A DNA stretch of 64,000 bases from Ixodes scapularis (lineage: Eukaryota; Arthropoda; Arachnida; Ixodida; Ixodidae), in contig NW_024609846.1 in the NCBI RefSeq assembly GCF_016920785.2, positions 85,507,816 to 85,571,815 on the forward strand, in the 5' to 3' direction. Shown here piece after piece: positions 21,898-32,339 of this stretch; position 1 is the first letter of the stretch; each line of letters starts with the position of its first letter. The notes below the pieces were generated by a model that saw nothing but the letters and a program-made list of their open reading frames with translations, had not been told where the DNA came from and ran no database searches. The position numbers and the translations under genes are program-made.

Positions 21898-22131
21898 CAC
21901 CTGTGCTCCGTGAAAGTGCACGTCTACGCCGGAACAATTTCGGAAGCAGCACAGCATCACCTAAAGCATGGCACAGGAACTACCAGCTTGAAGGCAGCTC
22001 TTCGGTGCGCCGCACACCTGTGCTCCGTGAAAGTGCACTTCTACGCCGGAACAATTTGTAAGCAGCACAGCATCATTCAGCACGGCACGGGAACTACCAG
22101 CTTCAAGGCAGCCTTCCGGTGCGCCGCACAA
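21898..22131. repeat. 117-bp tandem duplication
   Basis: Two consecutive units (21898-22014 and 22015-22131) both begin CACCTGTGCTCCGTGAAAGT and end GGTGCGCCGCA. They differ at roughly a dozen positions. They lie inside the 5.0-kb element. Confidence 0.92.
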
Positions 22132-22736
22132 CCGAAGTGAGCCCTCGGTCATTTGATCGAAGCTGCACCGCGATTGCACACCGCCAAGCACGACTCAGGC
22201 AATTTCCGTCGCTAAACTGCGCATCCAAATATATTGCACACGCTTCACTGCAAACCTCGAAGATTCCGATGGTCAACGAGAGCACAGAAACGTCGCCTTA
22301 AATTTTATCCTAGCGGTATCCGAATCAATCCGAGGTTTCAGCAACGTAGGTCAGATTGTCTCTTCCGTGGCAATATCCCGGTCGGTCACCAGCGAAATGC
22401 ACACCGTTTCTCCGTATTTTCACGTTATACCCACGTCAAACACCACGCTGAACTCTGAACTCGCTTTCGACCGGCCTCATATGACGGCTTCCGCGTCTGA
22501 AATCAACTCGCCGAGACGAACGACAACCAACAAAGCATCCGACAAGCTCCGGCCCAGCTGGGGCCAGCCGCTGCATGGGCGCTGCCATCTTTCCTGTGAC
22601 GTCACGTATTTGGTTTGGTCATGTGACGTGTGGTCAAATTTGCGTACAATGGCAGCCTCCTTATGGGGGTCACTTTCGAGTGCAGACCGGAACCCCGGTT
22701 TATCGCTCTAAGCCCCTCTACCTCGTTGTTCATACC

Positions 22737-23309
22737 ACTGATGTTCCTCCTCTGCTCTTAAATCCCTCCTCTCTGCTGCTCGCCCGTGCACGTTCAGCGC
22801 TCAGCGCGTTCTCTCGCTAACACATCTACCATCAAATGTGCCAATGATGCTAGGAGTGCCCAGTTCGCCCAGAAGCGGAGCCCAGCTAGCTCATCTACCC
22901 GACCGAGAGTTCCAAGTTGGGCAAATATTGTTCTTTGATTATAACTTTGTTCCGCGCTGCAGGGTTGGCAAAGCGATTTCGTTAGAGGCTCACGAGCCAG
23001 TAGCTATCGTTTTAACTATTCAAGAATCCAAAACATTTTCAATCAGTCAGTGAAGAATGTTATCAAACGATAAAGAGCGTATATAAGACATGCCTTATCA
23101 GCATTTCGTGAACGAAAGAGCTTTTGCACGACATAAACGTTTAAATGTATTTTCCCTGCAAGTCAAAGCGCAGCCGACATAACAGGTCATTGAGGCCAGT
23201 CAAGCGGAGCCAAAAAACACTACATCACAGAGCTCGACGTCTTTTCGTGCGTTTGTTGTCACCGGCTAAATCAATCGAGCGCCAGCCGTGCACCATGGCC
23301 ATGCGCTTT
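22737..23309. other. Remainder of TTAA-element copy B and unassigned sequence
   Basis: The first part resembles copy A of the TTAA element (see 17621). The rest has no recognised content. Confidence 0.4.
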
Positions 23310-23576
23310 TATACTTCGTTTCAGCTTCGGTCCGAGCGCGGCCGATGTTATGAGCCGAAGGGCCAATCAAACAGCGAAAGAGGCACAGCGTCATGGCGTG
23401 GTCTCTGCAGTTGATAGGACCAGCCAGTATTCGCCGTCTCTCTTTGCGTGCTCCTCCGCCGGCTAGCCTTATCAAGCGCAGAGTGCACGCCATGACGCTG
23501 CGCTTTTTGCAGTGCTTGATTGGCCATTTGGCTCATAACATCGGCCGCGCTCGGACGGAAGCTGAAACGAAGTATA
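23310..23576. mobile_element. TA-flanked foldback MITE
   Basis: A 263-bp element (23312-23574) flanked by TA. It starts TACTTCGTTTCAGCTTC and ends with the complement. Inverted arms of about 90 bp (including CGAGCGCGGCCGATGTTATG) enclose a loop of about 80 bp. The TA duplication suggests a mariner-type MITE. Non-coding. Confidence 0.88.
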
Positions 23577-24424
23577 GTATGCGTGTTTGTGCTTGTGTAC
23601 CTTGTAGTCTTTGACTGCATTTTGATTTATGATAAAAATAACAATGGCAGAATTTTTTTTCAGGACGGGTGTTCAGAGGGGCGCTTTATATAACTCATTC
23701 CTTTGATTATAGTTTGAATAAACGCGATTACCAACAATCTGACCTTATAAATACCTACCCTAATATTGTTGAAATAGTACGCCAAAGTCGAAGAATCCAC
23801 ATGTTCAAAAAAAAAAAGTAAAATCGCATTTTTTTAGTTCCAGTGACCTAAACTTAAAAATTGTTCCGCGAGTGGGTAGTATATTTCAAAGTGTTTTTTT
23901 TTTTTTTAGTAGTGCTTTTCATATTTTTTGTTAATAATTAATTCTATTGGTAATTTGACGTTGAAAAAAATATACCAGTGTATTTCGTGTATCTTTATAT
24001 ATATTTTCTCTTTGAATGGAACCGAAATGGACACTTTTACATTAACGCTAAAATTGTATGTTAATGAATGTGATATCAATAATGTCGATGTGAATGATTT
24101 TTATTTGAAACTTTTGATGACGTTGATATTAATTATTGTGATTACGATGCTTAGCTAATGTAAATTTGATTATTTTTTGTATAATTGTTTCTTTATGATC
24201 ATACTGGTCCTGCCCAGCGTTGACTGCTGTAAAAAGGGGCTGATGGCCTCGTCAGAAGACTTTTTAATGCGAAAACATTATTTGCCCCATTACGCCAAAG
24301 TCCGGCGTCGTCGGCGGCGTGACCGAACGATGTACCAAGTATGGCCGACGGCGCAAAGAGTAAAATACATAAGCAATCTTCAGACACAATAAATTAATGG
24401 TTTTAGAAAGAAACTTTGCTGCAT
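23577..24424. other. AT-rich sequence, no gene
   Basis: Contains poly-A and poly-T runs at 23805-23820 and 23896-23908. Short open frames have low-complexity composition. From about 24240 the sequence belongs to the repeat unit that carries the tRNA-like block at 24425-24512. Confidence 0.5.
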
Positions 24425-24512
24425 CTTTGTCAGGGTGGAAATCGAACCCGGGCCTCCAGGGTGCGAGACGGGCACGCTTCTCGAAAGCCACGGCGGCACC
24501 CCGGTTCTGGAT
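24425..24512 (-). repeat. tRNA-derived SINE head (minus strand)
   Basis: On the minus strand a tRNA-like block starts with GGGGTGCCGCCGTGGCTTTC (box A-like) and has GGTTCGATTTCC about 50 bases further (box B consensus GGTTCRANNCC). The order and spacing fit a tRNA-derived SINE; GTGCCGCCGTGGC heads are known from tick SINEs. It may extend to about 24690. Confidence 0.68.
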
Positions 24513-24773
24513 GACTAAAGGTGTACGTAGTGCGTGCGTCATTGCACACGTCAGGTACCAGCCACTTGGCTGACTAAAGGTGTTGCCTTGTGCGTGAGTC
24601 ATTGGGCCCATGACGCCGGAGCCAATGGGGAGGATGTATAAAATGAGCGCGCTGCCTCCCGCGCATCGCACACCGAATCAGCGGAAAGAACTTTAATGCA
24701 TGTATAAAATATAAATCAAAAACATTGCACCAAAGGGACTACAATTCTTTCGCATTCCACACGTAAGCAGTCT

Positions 24774-24998
24774 ACAGTTCACACGGAAAGAATAAAGACA
24801 CAGAAAATATACGAGGGACAGACACACACAGTTCGTTCTACGACCAACTACATATAAATGTTGCCCATTACACTATGATGAACCGCTTTGGTCACAGAGT
24901 AATGAGTATCGTTTAAATGTAGTTGCTCGTTGAAAGAACCGTGTGTGTCTGTCCCTCGTGTATTTTCTGTGTTTTTTATTCTTTCCGTGTGAACTGTA
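24774..24998. repeat. Foldback repeat, ~79-bp arms
   Basis: Left arm 24774-24852 and right arm 24919-24998 are inverted copies (shared AGTTCACACGGAAAGAATAA, GAGGGACAGACACACAC) with about 66 bp between them. Non-coding. Confidence 0.87.
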
Positions 24999-27429
24999 CT
25001 CTATCCAACGCGCTCTGCTACGTGTACCTAAGCAGTCCAATTTGTATGTGCTGAATTTTTTTTTGTGTTCTTTTTCCGCATCTCGTCATACAGATGCATG
25101 TCAGGAAATAAAAATTACTATTATTATTAACTCACGCACACTTGTTATAATATGTATTTGTATTTTTACAACATGTACACGGAAGAACTGCCAAGCGGTT
25201 CGTATTACCCAAAGTTCAGTGTGTTTTAAGCACGTATAATTGCACACATTTTCAATCGAGTGGTCGGGGAACAGGGTTTCAGAATGGCTCAGGCGGTGTT
25301 GGCCATGGTAAAGACCCTTCATGTTTCAAAAGTAGCGCAAGGTGTGCCGATGCACGAGGCACGTGAAACGTGTAGTCCTTGGGAAGATCATGGAGGCACA
25401 GCGCAGCATTGAGCTAGATTGTGCTAGCATTGAGCTATCATATTCATGCCACAAGAGTAGTTACACGTTCTGGCGCCTGCAACAGTAACTTTTCTAAAGA
25501 AAATCTAAAACAAATGGCACGTTCCTTCAGGTTATATGAGCGTGTGGGGCATCTGTACGCATATCCCGGGCATTTTCCGTGGTGCTTTGGCAATTCGTCA
25601 AAAAATGTATCGCGCGACTCTTCGACCTTATTTTGCCAGCCATCTTCTAATAAAAAGAAAACGGATATACTAGCAATACGACGAAACTAGCGAGGCGCGG
25701 CTTGAGCGTACCGAGTTGCAAAAACGGTTTTATCAAAAATCCAATTGCTCCTGTTTTTTTTTTTTTTTTTTTTTTTTTTTTGTAGGTTAACACGTTGGTT
25801 AAGGTCATACTTTGAGCAACTATAGATAATTATCAACTTCCAAGTAGCACGAACGCACAGGTTTTCTCGTTGTTAGACGCGAGAAAGGCGGGCGCGAGCG
25901 TACCTGATTGCCGGCCGCGCGCCTCGCGGTCCACCGGTGACATCACGCGTGGGTGCCGGCGAAAACTGGGAAAAAACTAGGGAGAACTATGTTTCGGTAT
26001 CGACTGCAAACAAAAAAAAATTTTTTTTAGTTAATTAGAGTGTATCTGGGAGAACGATATAGCATTTCAGAATCAGGAAGCCATCCGTATTCAGATTATG
26101 CCTTTGGATTAGGTAGCTCGAAAAATCGGCGGAGTTCCCTTTTAAAAGATGGCCGTTCGCCTCGTCTCATAATAACCATTTCCGCACCTTTTTTCAAAAG
26201 TGCAGGATGTTCTACGCAGCGACACCCCATTTCACGACTACAACGGGTGCATCACTCCAACGTGCTGATTAGTGTAGCAAAGGTTATACACTTCTGAAAC
26301 ACCCCTTTTACACCCTTAAGAGTGCAACGTGTCTTTCTATACGGTGGCCACTGCTGTCTGAATTCTATTATCCACAATAAAAGCGAGTGAGAGAGATAGC
26401 AGTGCGGGAGCTTGTTTCAACCGCGCATCCAAGTACGTTACTCATCGCTCCTAGCAGCAGGCGGAAAAACTGAAATCAAAATATCAAAATAGTAAAAACA
26501 GGAAAGAGAGCAAATGCCGTAAAAGTTGCAGGATAGATATCATGCCCCACCTGCGTTGGCTAGACAAGCCGATCGTTTTTAGCCGTACAACACCTACACC
26601 GCTGTTCTCTTTGTTTTCTTCCTGTCTGCTGAAAGACTGTGCAACATTCCGAGCGCATATCAAGAAAACCCGGCGTCCATGTGTGCAAACAGATATCGAA
26701 GTGCACGCGTGTTCCCTAAGGACAATTGTTTGAATGCAGCGAGTCCCGAAAGGCGGATTTGCGAACTACAAACTCGAATAAAGGTAAGTACGCACGCTCC
26801 CCTTTGTTTGTGTTCGTATGTACGAAGAACCCAAAATATTTCTATAGAATCATGATGCAACCGGAAGACCCGTTTCAAAAGTGCGCGTCACCTCGTGACT
26901 GCTGCACCACTCATCCGAGTCCACCGTTGTTTGTGGGCGCGTACCCTAATCACGTGTTGAACACGACAGCTATATACGTCAGCGTTAGGCTTGAACTCGG
27001 TGCAGCTCGAGTCGAAAATGACTGCTCCGTCAGAGTTCGGCGGGGACTCGTATCGCTTCGTGCCGAAGGTATGGACCGACCGCCAATGTCGCTCGACGGC
27101 ACTTTGAAAAAAATCTGTTCAGGGTGTCGCTCACAATTGTTTATATAAACATTTGTCGGCGGCCCTCTCAACAGACTGATGAATGTTGCATGGTATAAGA
27201 TCCACACACACACACACACACAAAAAAGACGGTTCCGAGAAGCCGCTAGCTGTCGCTCTATATGTTTCAACAAGACGCCTTCGAACTCAATAAACATCGA
27301 TACGTCTCTAAAAAAACAGTTGGTTCCTTTATATGCTTAGGCTTTCCGATGCTTTTCATTTCGAGGACATACTTCTACAAGCATCGGAAAAGCATTGACT
27401 CACTGAAGTTCCATGTTCTCGCGGACATC
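24999..27429. other. Intergenic sequence, no gene recognised
   Basis: Contains a run of about 31 T near 25751-25782, probably the reversed tail of a retroposed sequence, and a (CA)n run at 27201-27222. Open frames at 26542-27148 have no recognisable domain. Confidence 0.5.
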
Positions 27430-28130
27430 TAGGGGAACGATATTTTCGCGAAATTTGGCAGATCGTCTGAGGTAAATCGCCTTAAAATTATTGTAAACAA
27501 AACCAAGGCAGTCATATTTCGGTCATTGAATAAGCACACATCCTTCACTGAATGTTTTACCTTAGGTGATACAGTAATCGATATAGGTAAGCAAAACAAA
27601 AGGCTGGGCGTAATTTTCTTTGAACATCTGTCGTGGGATCGCCATATTGATAATTTGGTCAGCAGGCTGTGCAGAGTCATTGGCGTAATTAGAAGATGCC
27701 GCTGAATATTTCCAATTAGCATTGAACTCATGATTTATCATGATGTTTTCCGGTCTCATATAAATTATCGTCATCTCGTGGGGGGCAAATTGACAAGTTC
27801 AAATTTAAACGAAATTCTGATACTTAAAAAAAAAAAGGTACTACGTGTTATCGCTGATGTACACTACCTATATCACAGTAAACTGCTGTTCGGAAAATGC
27901 AGGATTATTGCCATTACAAATATGCACGTGTATCGTCTTTTGTATGCTTTCCTCATCGAAACAAGTGAATTCATATAATTTCTTTGGCGCACCTCGGACT
28001 TAAGTAAAAATGAAATCTCGATCGGGTATGATCCGCTCTCAGATATGGTATGTTCCTCGTTTCTGCACGAATCATGCTTTACAACCCCTTCGCCATACTA
28101 GTGCCATCTCTACTCAACAGGTGACGTCTA
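27430..28130 (+). mobile_element. Jockey/CR1-like LINE fragment (RT C-terminal region)
   Basis: The translation resembles the region after the RT active site of Jockey/CR1 LINEs: VNKTKAVIFR, GDTVIDIGKQNKRLGVIF, HLSWDRHIDNLV, and then after a stop SHINYRHLVG and KVLRVIADVHYLYHS. A frame change falls at the A11 run near 27825. Dead fragment; the active-site part is missing. Confidence 0.78.
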
Positions 28131-30512
28131 GAAAACAGATATATACCCTCTGACTAGAGCTGAATTTCATATGTGTTTTATCTAACGCGGATATCTCTGT
28201 ATGACTTTTTTTTTTTCTCGCTTTCGCATAATATGCTTGCTGCCGAACGTTCCTGCGCTCTCACTTGTTTGCTCTGTTTATTGTTACTAAAATACATTCC
28301 TAGTTGGTAAGAGAAACTCTATATGCTGCATAACGAGGCTTTTCAATGTATCCTACTTTTCTGCCAGATTGCTATGCATATCTTGCTTTAGGGCCATGGA
28401 CCCAGTCAAGTTGCCATATGGTAGTTTTTTTTTTTTGTCTGGAGGTCCACCAAAGTAAATTTCTGGAAAATGAAGATTTCATATCATTTCAATAAACAAG
28501 AAGTCTGTTTTAGACAAAGTCTGAACGTAGCCGACGCTACAATCAAGCAGCTCCAAGAGTGCATCGTCACGCCGCTCGTCGTCTTTGTACGTTTGCTCTC
28601 GCGGGCTAAAACCAATAACGAGCGGAGAAGAGCGCGGGACCAAAGCCACCCTGTGTACGTGGACCTAGAAGTTGCCGGAAAAGTGCAGCGCCTGTAAATA
28701 AACTGTCCTCGATATGATCGAAGGTTTCGATACACGCATATATGATGGTGATGGTATGGCTAATTGTTCCTTTATACCTCTGCCTAAACCGACCTAGGTT
28801 TCGGCACATGAAGTGTGAAATAACAGTATACTGGATAGGTTGCACGAGCTTAACATTCCAAAAAATATAATATGGATGCGTGCTTCTCGCTTTTTGTCTT
28901 CGAAAACTCATAAAAATTCTAATTTGAAATTTGGTCGCCGAGGTTTTTAGAATCAGTTTATTGACAGTATATGTTAGTAATGCTCGGACGTGTTCAAAAA
29001 AAAATTTGCATTTAGACTTTTTTTATATCCCACGTTTATTGGCGAAGGGTTAGACAAGATCGGCAGGAAAAAATGACGTAAGGTCAAGGTGGTGGAAAAA
29101 TCATTAAAATACGTCAAACAAAAACAAATATAAATATTATTAAATTTTTCTACGTAGTGACTAGTGACGTAAACCCACTGGAACATCCACCAGACAAAAT
29201 TCTGTTTTTTTTTTTGTTTGTTTTTTTATGCTGACGGTACGTTGCATTCTGGTACATTTATGGTCTGCTCATATGATAGTCCAACGTTCTGGATGTCTAA
29301 CACTCCTTGACTGTTTGGCGCTTTGTCGTTGTCAGGCGGTGTAGTGGGCACACTCACCACGTCATATCGGCAGTCAGCAGCTATACGGTCACTCTTCGAA
29401 TATCGAATTACTTGTTTTACTGTCAACTTGTTTTCCTAGCAGCTTGCTTCGAAAAGTCGGAACACAAAGGCACTTAAAAACAAGACCTTAAGACAAGAAC
29501 TTTAAAAGTACATTGCACCTTTGAGCTAATAAAGCATTTTGGTGAAGCCACAAGCCAGGAAGTGGCTATCTCTCTATTTAGTCAATCTGGCTTCGTTAGC
29601 TGATCCATACCCCCTCCTTCCCTGCTACCATAAAAATCAATTAAAAGTCACTTAAAAAGTAATTTCCTACTTTTTGCTGTAGTTAGTTGTTTACTCAGTC
29701 ACTTTCCAATTGGGTAGTTACTATTCTAATCAAGCCACATTTTAAGGCGATACCCAGTAACTTAACTACTTCTTTAGTAACTTGTACATGTCTGCTTTTA
29801 CGTAACGCACAGCAAAACCTTGATGACCGTCGCACGATAATCTTAATGACATGGTTTCGCCCAGTTTTATCCAATATTCGCGTGGAAGGCACTCGTAAGG
29901 ACTTGTAATGACAGACGGCCGCCTTTTATATAACGCACCGGGACTCGTGACGTGCCGTTACTATCAAATGTACTTCAGCGACAAATAAAAGTCATTTCAC
30001 TAATATCCGAAAAAGTAACAAGATACCATAACTTGTTGCTTATAAAAAAAATAACCGAAAACACTATGGCTTATTCCTTTCCTAAACAAAATTAGGTCCT
30101 TACTCAAGTGAAGAAAACAACGAGCAAAAAGCAACAACGTAACTTACACAGATATGTCGGCTTAGGGGACAATTTGGAGTCTTTCACTATGACGTTCTAT
30201 TCCCGGCCGAAGTGCTAGCATTCTGACGGAGGCTTATTGAGGAGAAGGTGCCGTAAAACCGAGCTTTCTATTGCACGTCAAGAGAGCCTCAAGTGGTCGA
30301 AATTATCCCTCAGTCTTTCGCTTGGGCGTGCTAGATATGCACTTCGTTTGTTTGTCCCGTAAAACCACCAACTTTGATGTCCCCCAGCAAGACCGCAAGG
30401 TTACGAAACAACAACCCCTGGTGGAAGGATACATTCCAGATGCTCAAACTACAATTTTCAAATCTTCTTCGTTTGTAACATTGTTGTTTGTTCAAACATT
30501 TCATTTGTATGC
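28131..30512. other. Sequence upstream of the SLC16-like coding start
   Basis: No coding exon recognised. AT-rich, with T runs at 28207, 28427 and 29207. At 29640-29790 there are repeated AGTAAC/GTTACT-type motifs similar to those at 53460-53600. A promoter or 5' non-coding exon of the transporter gene may lie here, but I see no decisive signal. Confidence 0.4.
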
Positions 30513-30525
30513 AGACACAACTCAA

Positions 30526-30736
30526 ATGGAAAAGCTCAGGAGAGACCCATTCTGCGGCCTGGATTCCCGCCGAAGTTGGGTCGTGTGCGGCTTCAGCTGC
30601 TGGCTCATTCTGATGGCCACTATGAGCGTGCGCTCATCCGGCGTCCTCTATGTCGCCATCATGGACTTCTTCCATGTCAGTCGCGAGGAGGCTTCCCTTC
30701 CTCTTACCCTAAACATCGCCACAACTTTTATAGGAG
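30526..30736 (+). CDS. SLC16/monocarboxylate-transporter-like protein, exon with start codon
   Basis: The first of four exons of a 480-residue predicted membrane transporter. The ATG at 30526 follows a likely acceptor (TTTGTATGCAG ending 30514), so an upstream non-coding exon is expected. The exon encodes a short cytosolic start (MEKLRRDPFCGLDSRRSW) and membrane segment 1, in which SLC16 proteins carry a D/E-G-G/S-W/F-G/A-W motif; here only Asp and Trp remain. It then encodes DFFHVSREEASLPLT, a recognisable SLC16 form, and the beginning of segment 2 (NIATTFIGG). The donor GGTAAGAG leaves phase 1. The open frame upstream of the acceptor is not conserved and is excluded. Substrate cannot be told from sequence; known relatives move lactate, pyruvate, ketone bodies or other small metabolites across the plasma membrane. 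Confidence 0.85.
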
Positions 30737-32339
30737 GTAAGAGTAGCTCGTCCATGTTTTGAATGCGCGCTCAGAAGCGACCCGCAGTCAGGCCGCTTCT
30801 GCGACACTTGTGGGAGTGCCGCCGAGTTTTAAAGCTACATCTTTATATGAGAATCTTTCACGGATTTTGTTTGCATCGTGTTGGTTGCACCAAATACCTT
30901 AGTGGGGAATACATCTTACTCCACCGCCATAATCCAATGACCTTGTCGCTGACAGTTGGAAAGGCTGGACGCACGTAGACTCTGGGTTTCGCCTTTGAAT
31001 TGGCGATACATGGTTGCCGCCATGTATTGCCGTACACAGCCTTCAAAACAGCGGAGACAGCCGTCTCTGCAGTCGTGGCGATCCCGGTATCTCGGCGCGT
31101 TGGCGGCAGCTCTCTCCCTACGTGCAGCGCGAAAGAGCGACAGCGTGAACAGCGCGATGCAGAAGCTTTCTCTCGGACGGGTCTATTTTCAAACCGGTCG
31201 GTCAGAATTTGGAGCTGAGGGTGCGCTGTTTTATGCTAATAAGGGAAGTAGAATGTATTCTCCTAGTAAATTATTTGGTTGCATCGTAACAAGGCCATGG
31301 GAGATAGTTTCAGACACGGGGCACAGCTTTTGGTTGAACGTCATGGCACGCGCGATAAAAATAGCGGAGCGCCACGCGGAGCGTGGCAATGGGAGGGTGA
31401 ACGGTACCAAGACGGTGCGCTGACACTTCCCACTCCCCCCTTAGCTGCGTAGGAACGCGGGCCAGGTAGGGTTGGAAGTTCGCATTAGTAGAATGTTCTA
31501 AGCGAGGTAGAATTCCACGGTCAAATTGTATGCGCGGCGGTATGCAAAGAAAAAAAGTAAACCAAAGCCAAAGAAAACGTGCATGGATAAAAAATAGCAA
31601 ATCGCCCTGTAGTAGGAATTTTTTAGAATTCCGCACCAACATGTCCGGCACTGCTTGCTCACATACTTTGAGCATGTATTGGACACGAGCGCTGCATCAG
31701 CGTTCGGCAAGGATTCGGATCCAATCACGTGCCTTGTGAGCAGGCAATGGCGACCTCCAAAGTTGGCTGATGAATTTTTGAAAGGGTATATTTTCTGGTT
31801 TATCGCTAGTAACCTCCAGTCATTTCTTCTCGAGCTCTACCTCCAGTACTCTCCACTCCTATCCACCCCTTTGTCTCTGCCCACTCCTCTCCACCCCACT
31901 GAATCTTTTACACTCTATTGACTCATTGACCCGTTGACTCCACTCACTTCGCTCCAAACCATTGTCCAATCAGCGGTTAGATTTTGTTTACCGCTAGTAA
32001 CCTCCAGGCATTTCCTCTTGAGTTCTGTTTTTAGGGCTCTCCACCCAGTTGATTTCACCCATTTCTCTCCACCCCATTGACTCCTCTCCGCCCCATTGCC
32101 CGCTAAATTTAGCGGGGAAAATGACGCCACATGGCTTGATGTTGTAGGAGCAGGAGACAAAGACAACCAACTGAAACAGCGGCAGGATTTAAACTGATTT
32201 CTTTTTTTTTCTTTTTTTGCTCGCGCTGCTGAGTTATTTCCGCTTTCTTCCTTTACTTTAGTTTGCGGCGTGAGCTGGCCATGAGGGTCGCTACAAGGGT
32301 CCTCGCCGTAAAGAGCTAGGCACTGCAGCGGCCCAGGTG
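30737..32339. other. Start of transporter intron 1, repeat-rich
   Basis: No exon recognised. It contains two copies of CGCTAGTAACCTCCAG (near 31804 and 31989) followed by CT-rich stretches with CTCTCCACC repeats, and the near-perfect palindrome CCCGCTAAATTTAGCGGGG at about 32099-32117, a variant of which recurs near 43928. Confidence 0.55.

Larger units (their letters stand above)
17711..22736. mobile_element. 5.0-kb long-TIR element with 8-bp duplication TTCATACC
   Basis: The body at 17719-22728 is flanked by TTCATACC on both sides (17711-17718, 22729-22736). The termini CAACGAGGTAGAGGGGCTTA are identical for the first 23 bp, and the inverted similarity continues for about 150-170 bp (both arms contain GCAAAT.TGACCAC, GTGACGTCACAGG and GATGGCAGCGCCCA). 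An 8-bp duplication fits the hAT or P superfamilies. No transposase domain is readable. The interior carries a Gypsy gag relic and a 117-bp tandem duplication. It sits inside the second copy of the TTAA element. Confidence 0.85.

Noticed and set aside
24425..24512. Functional tRNA gene on the minus strand
   Set aside because: Box A and B are present, but no proper acceptor-stem pairing is evident and the sequence runs into a longer repeat; called a SINE head.
30956..31423. 155-codon plus-strand frame in transporter intron 1
   Set aside because: Basic, repeat-like composition, no homology recognised; probably chance.
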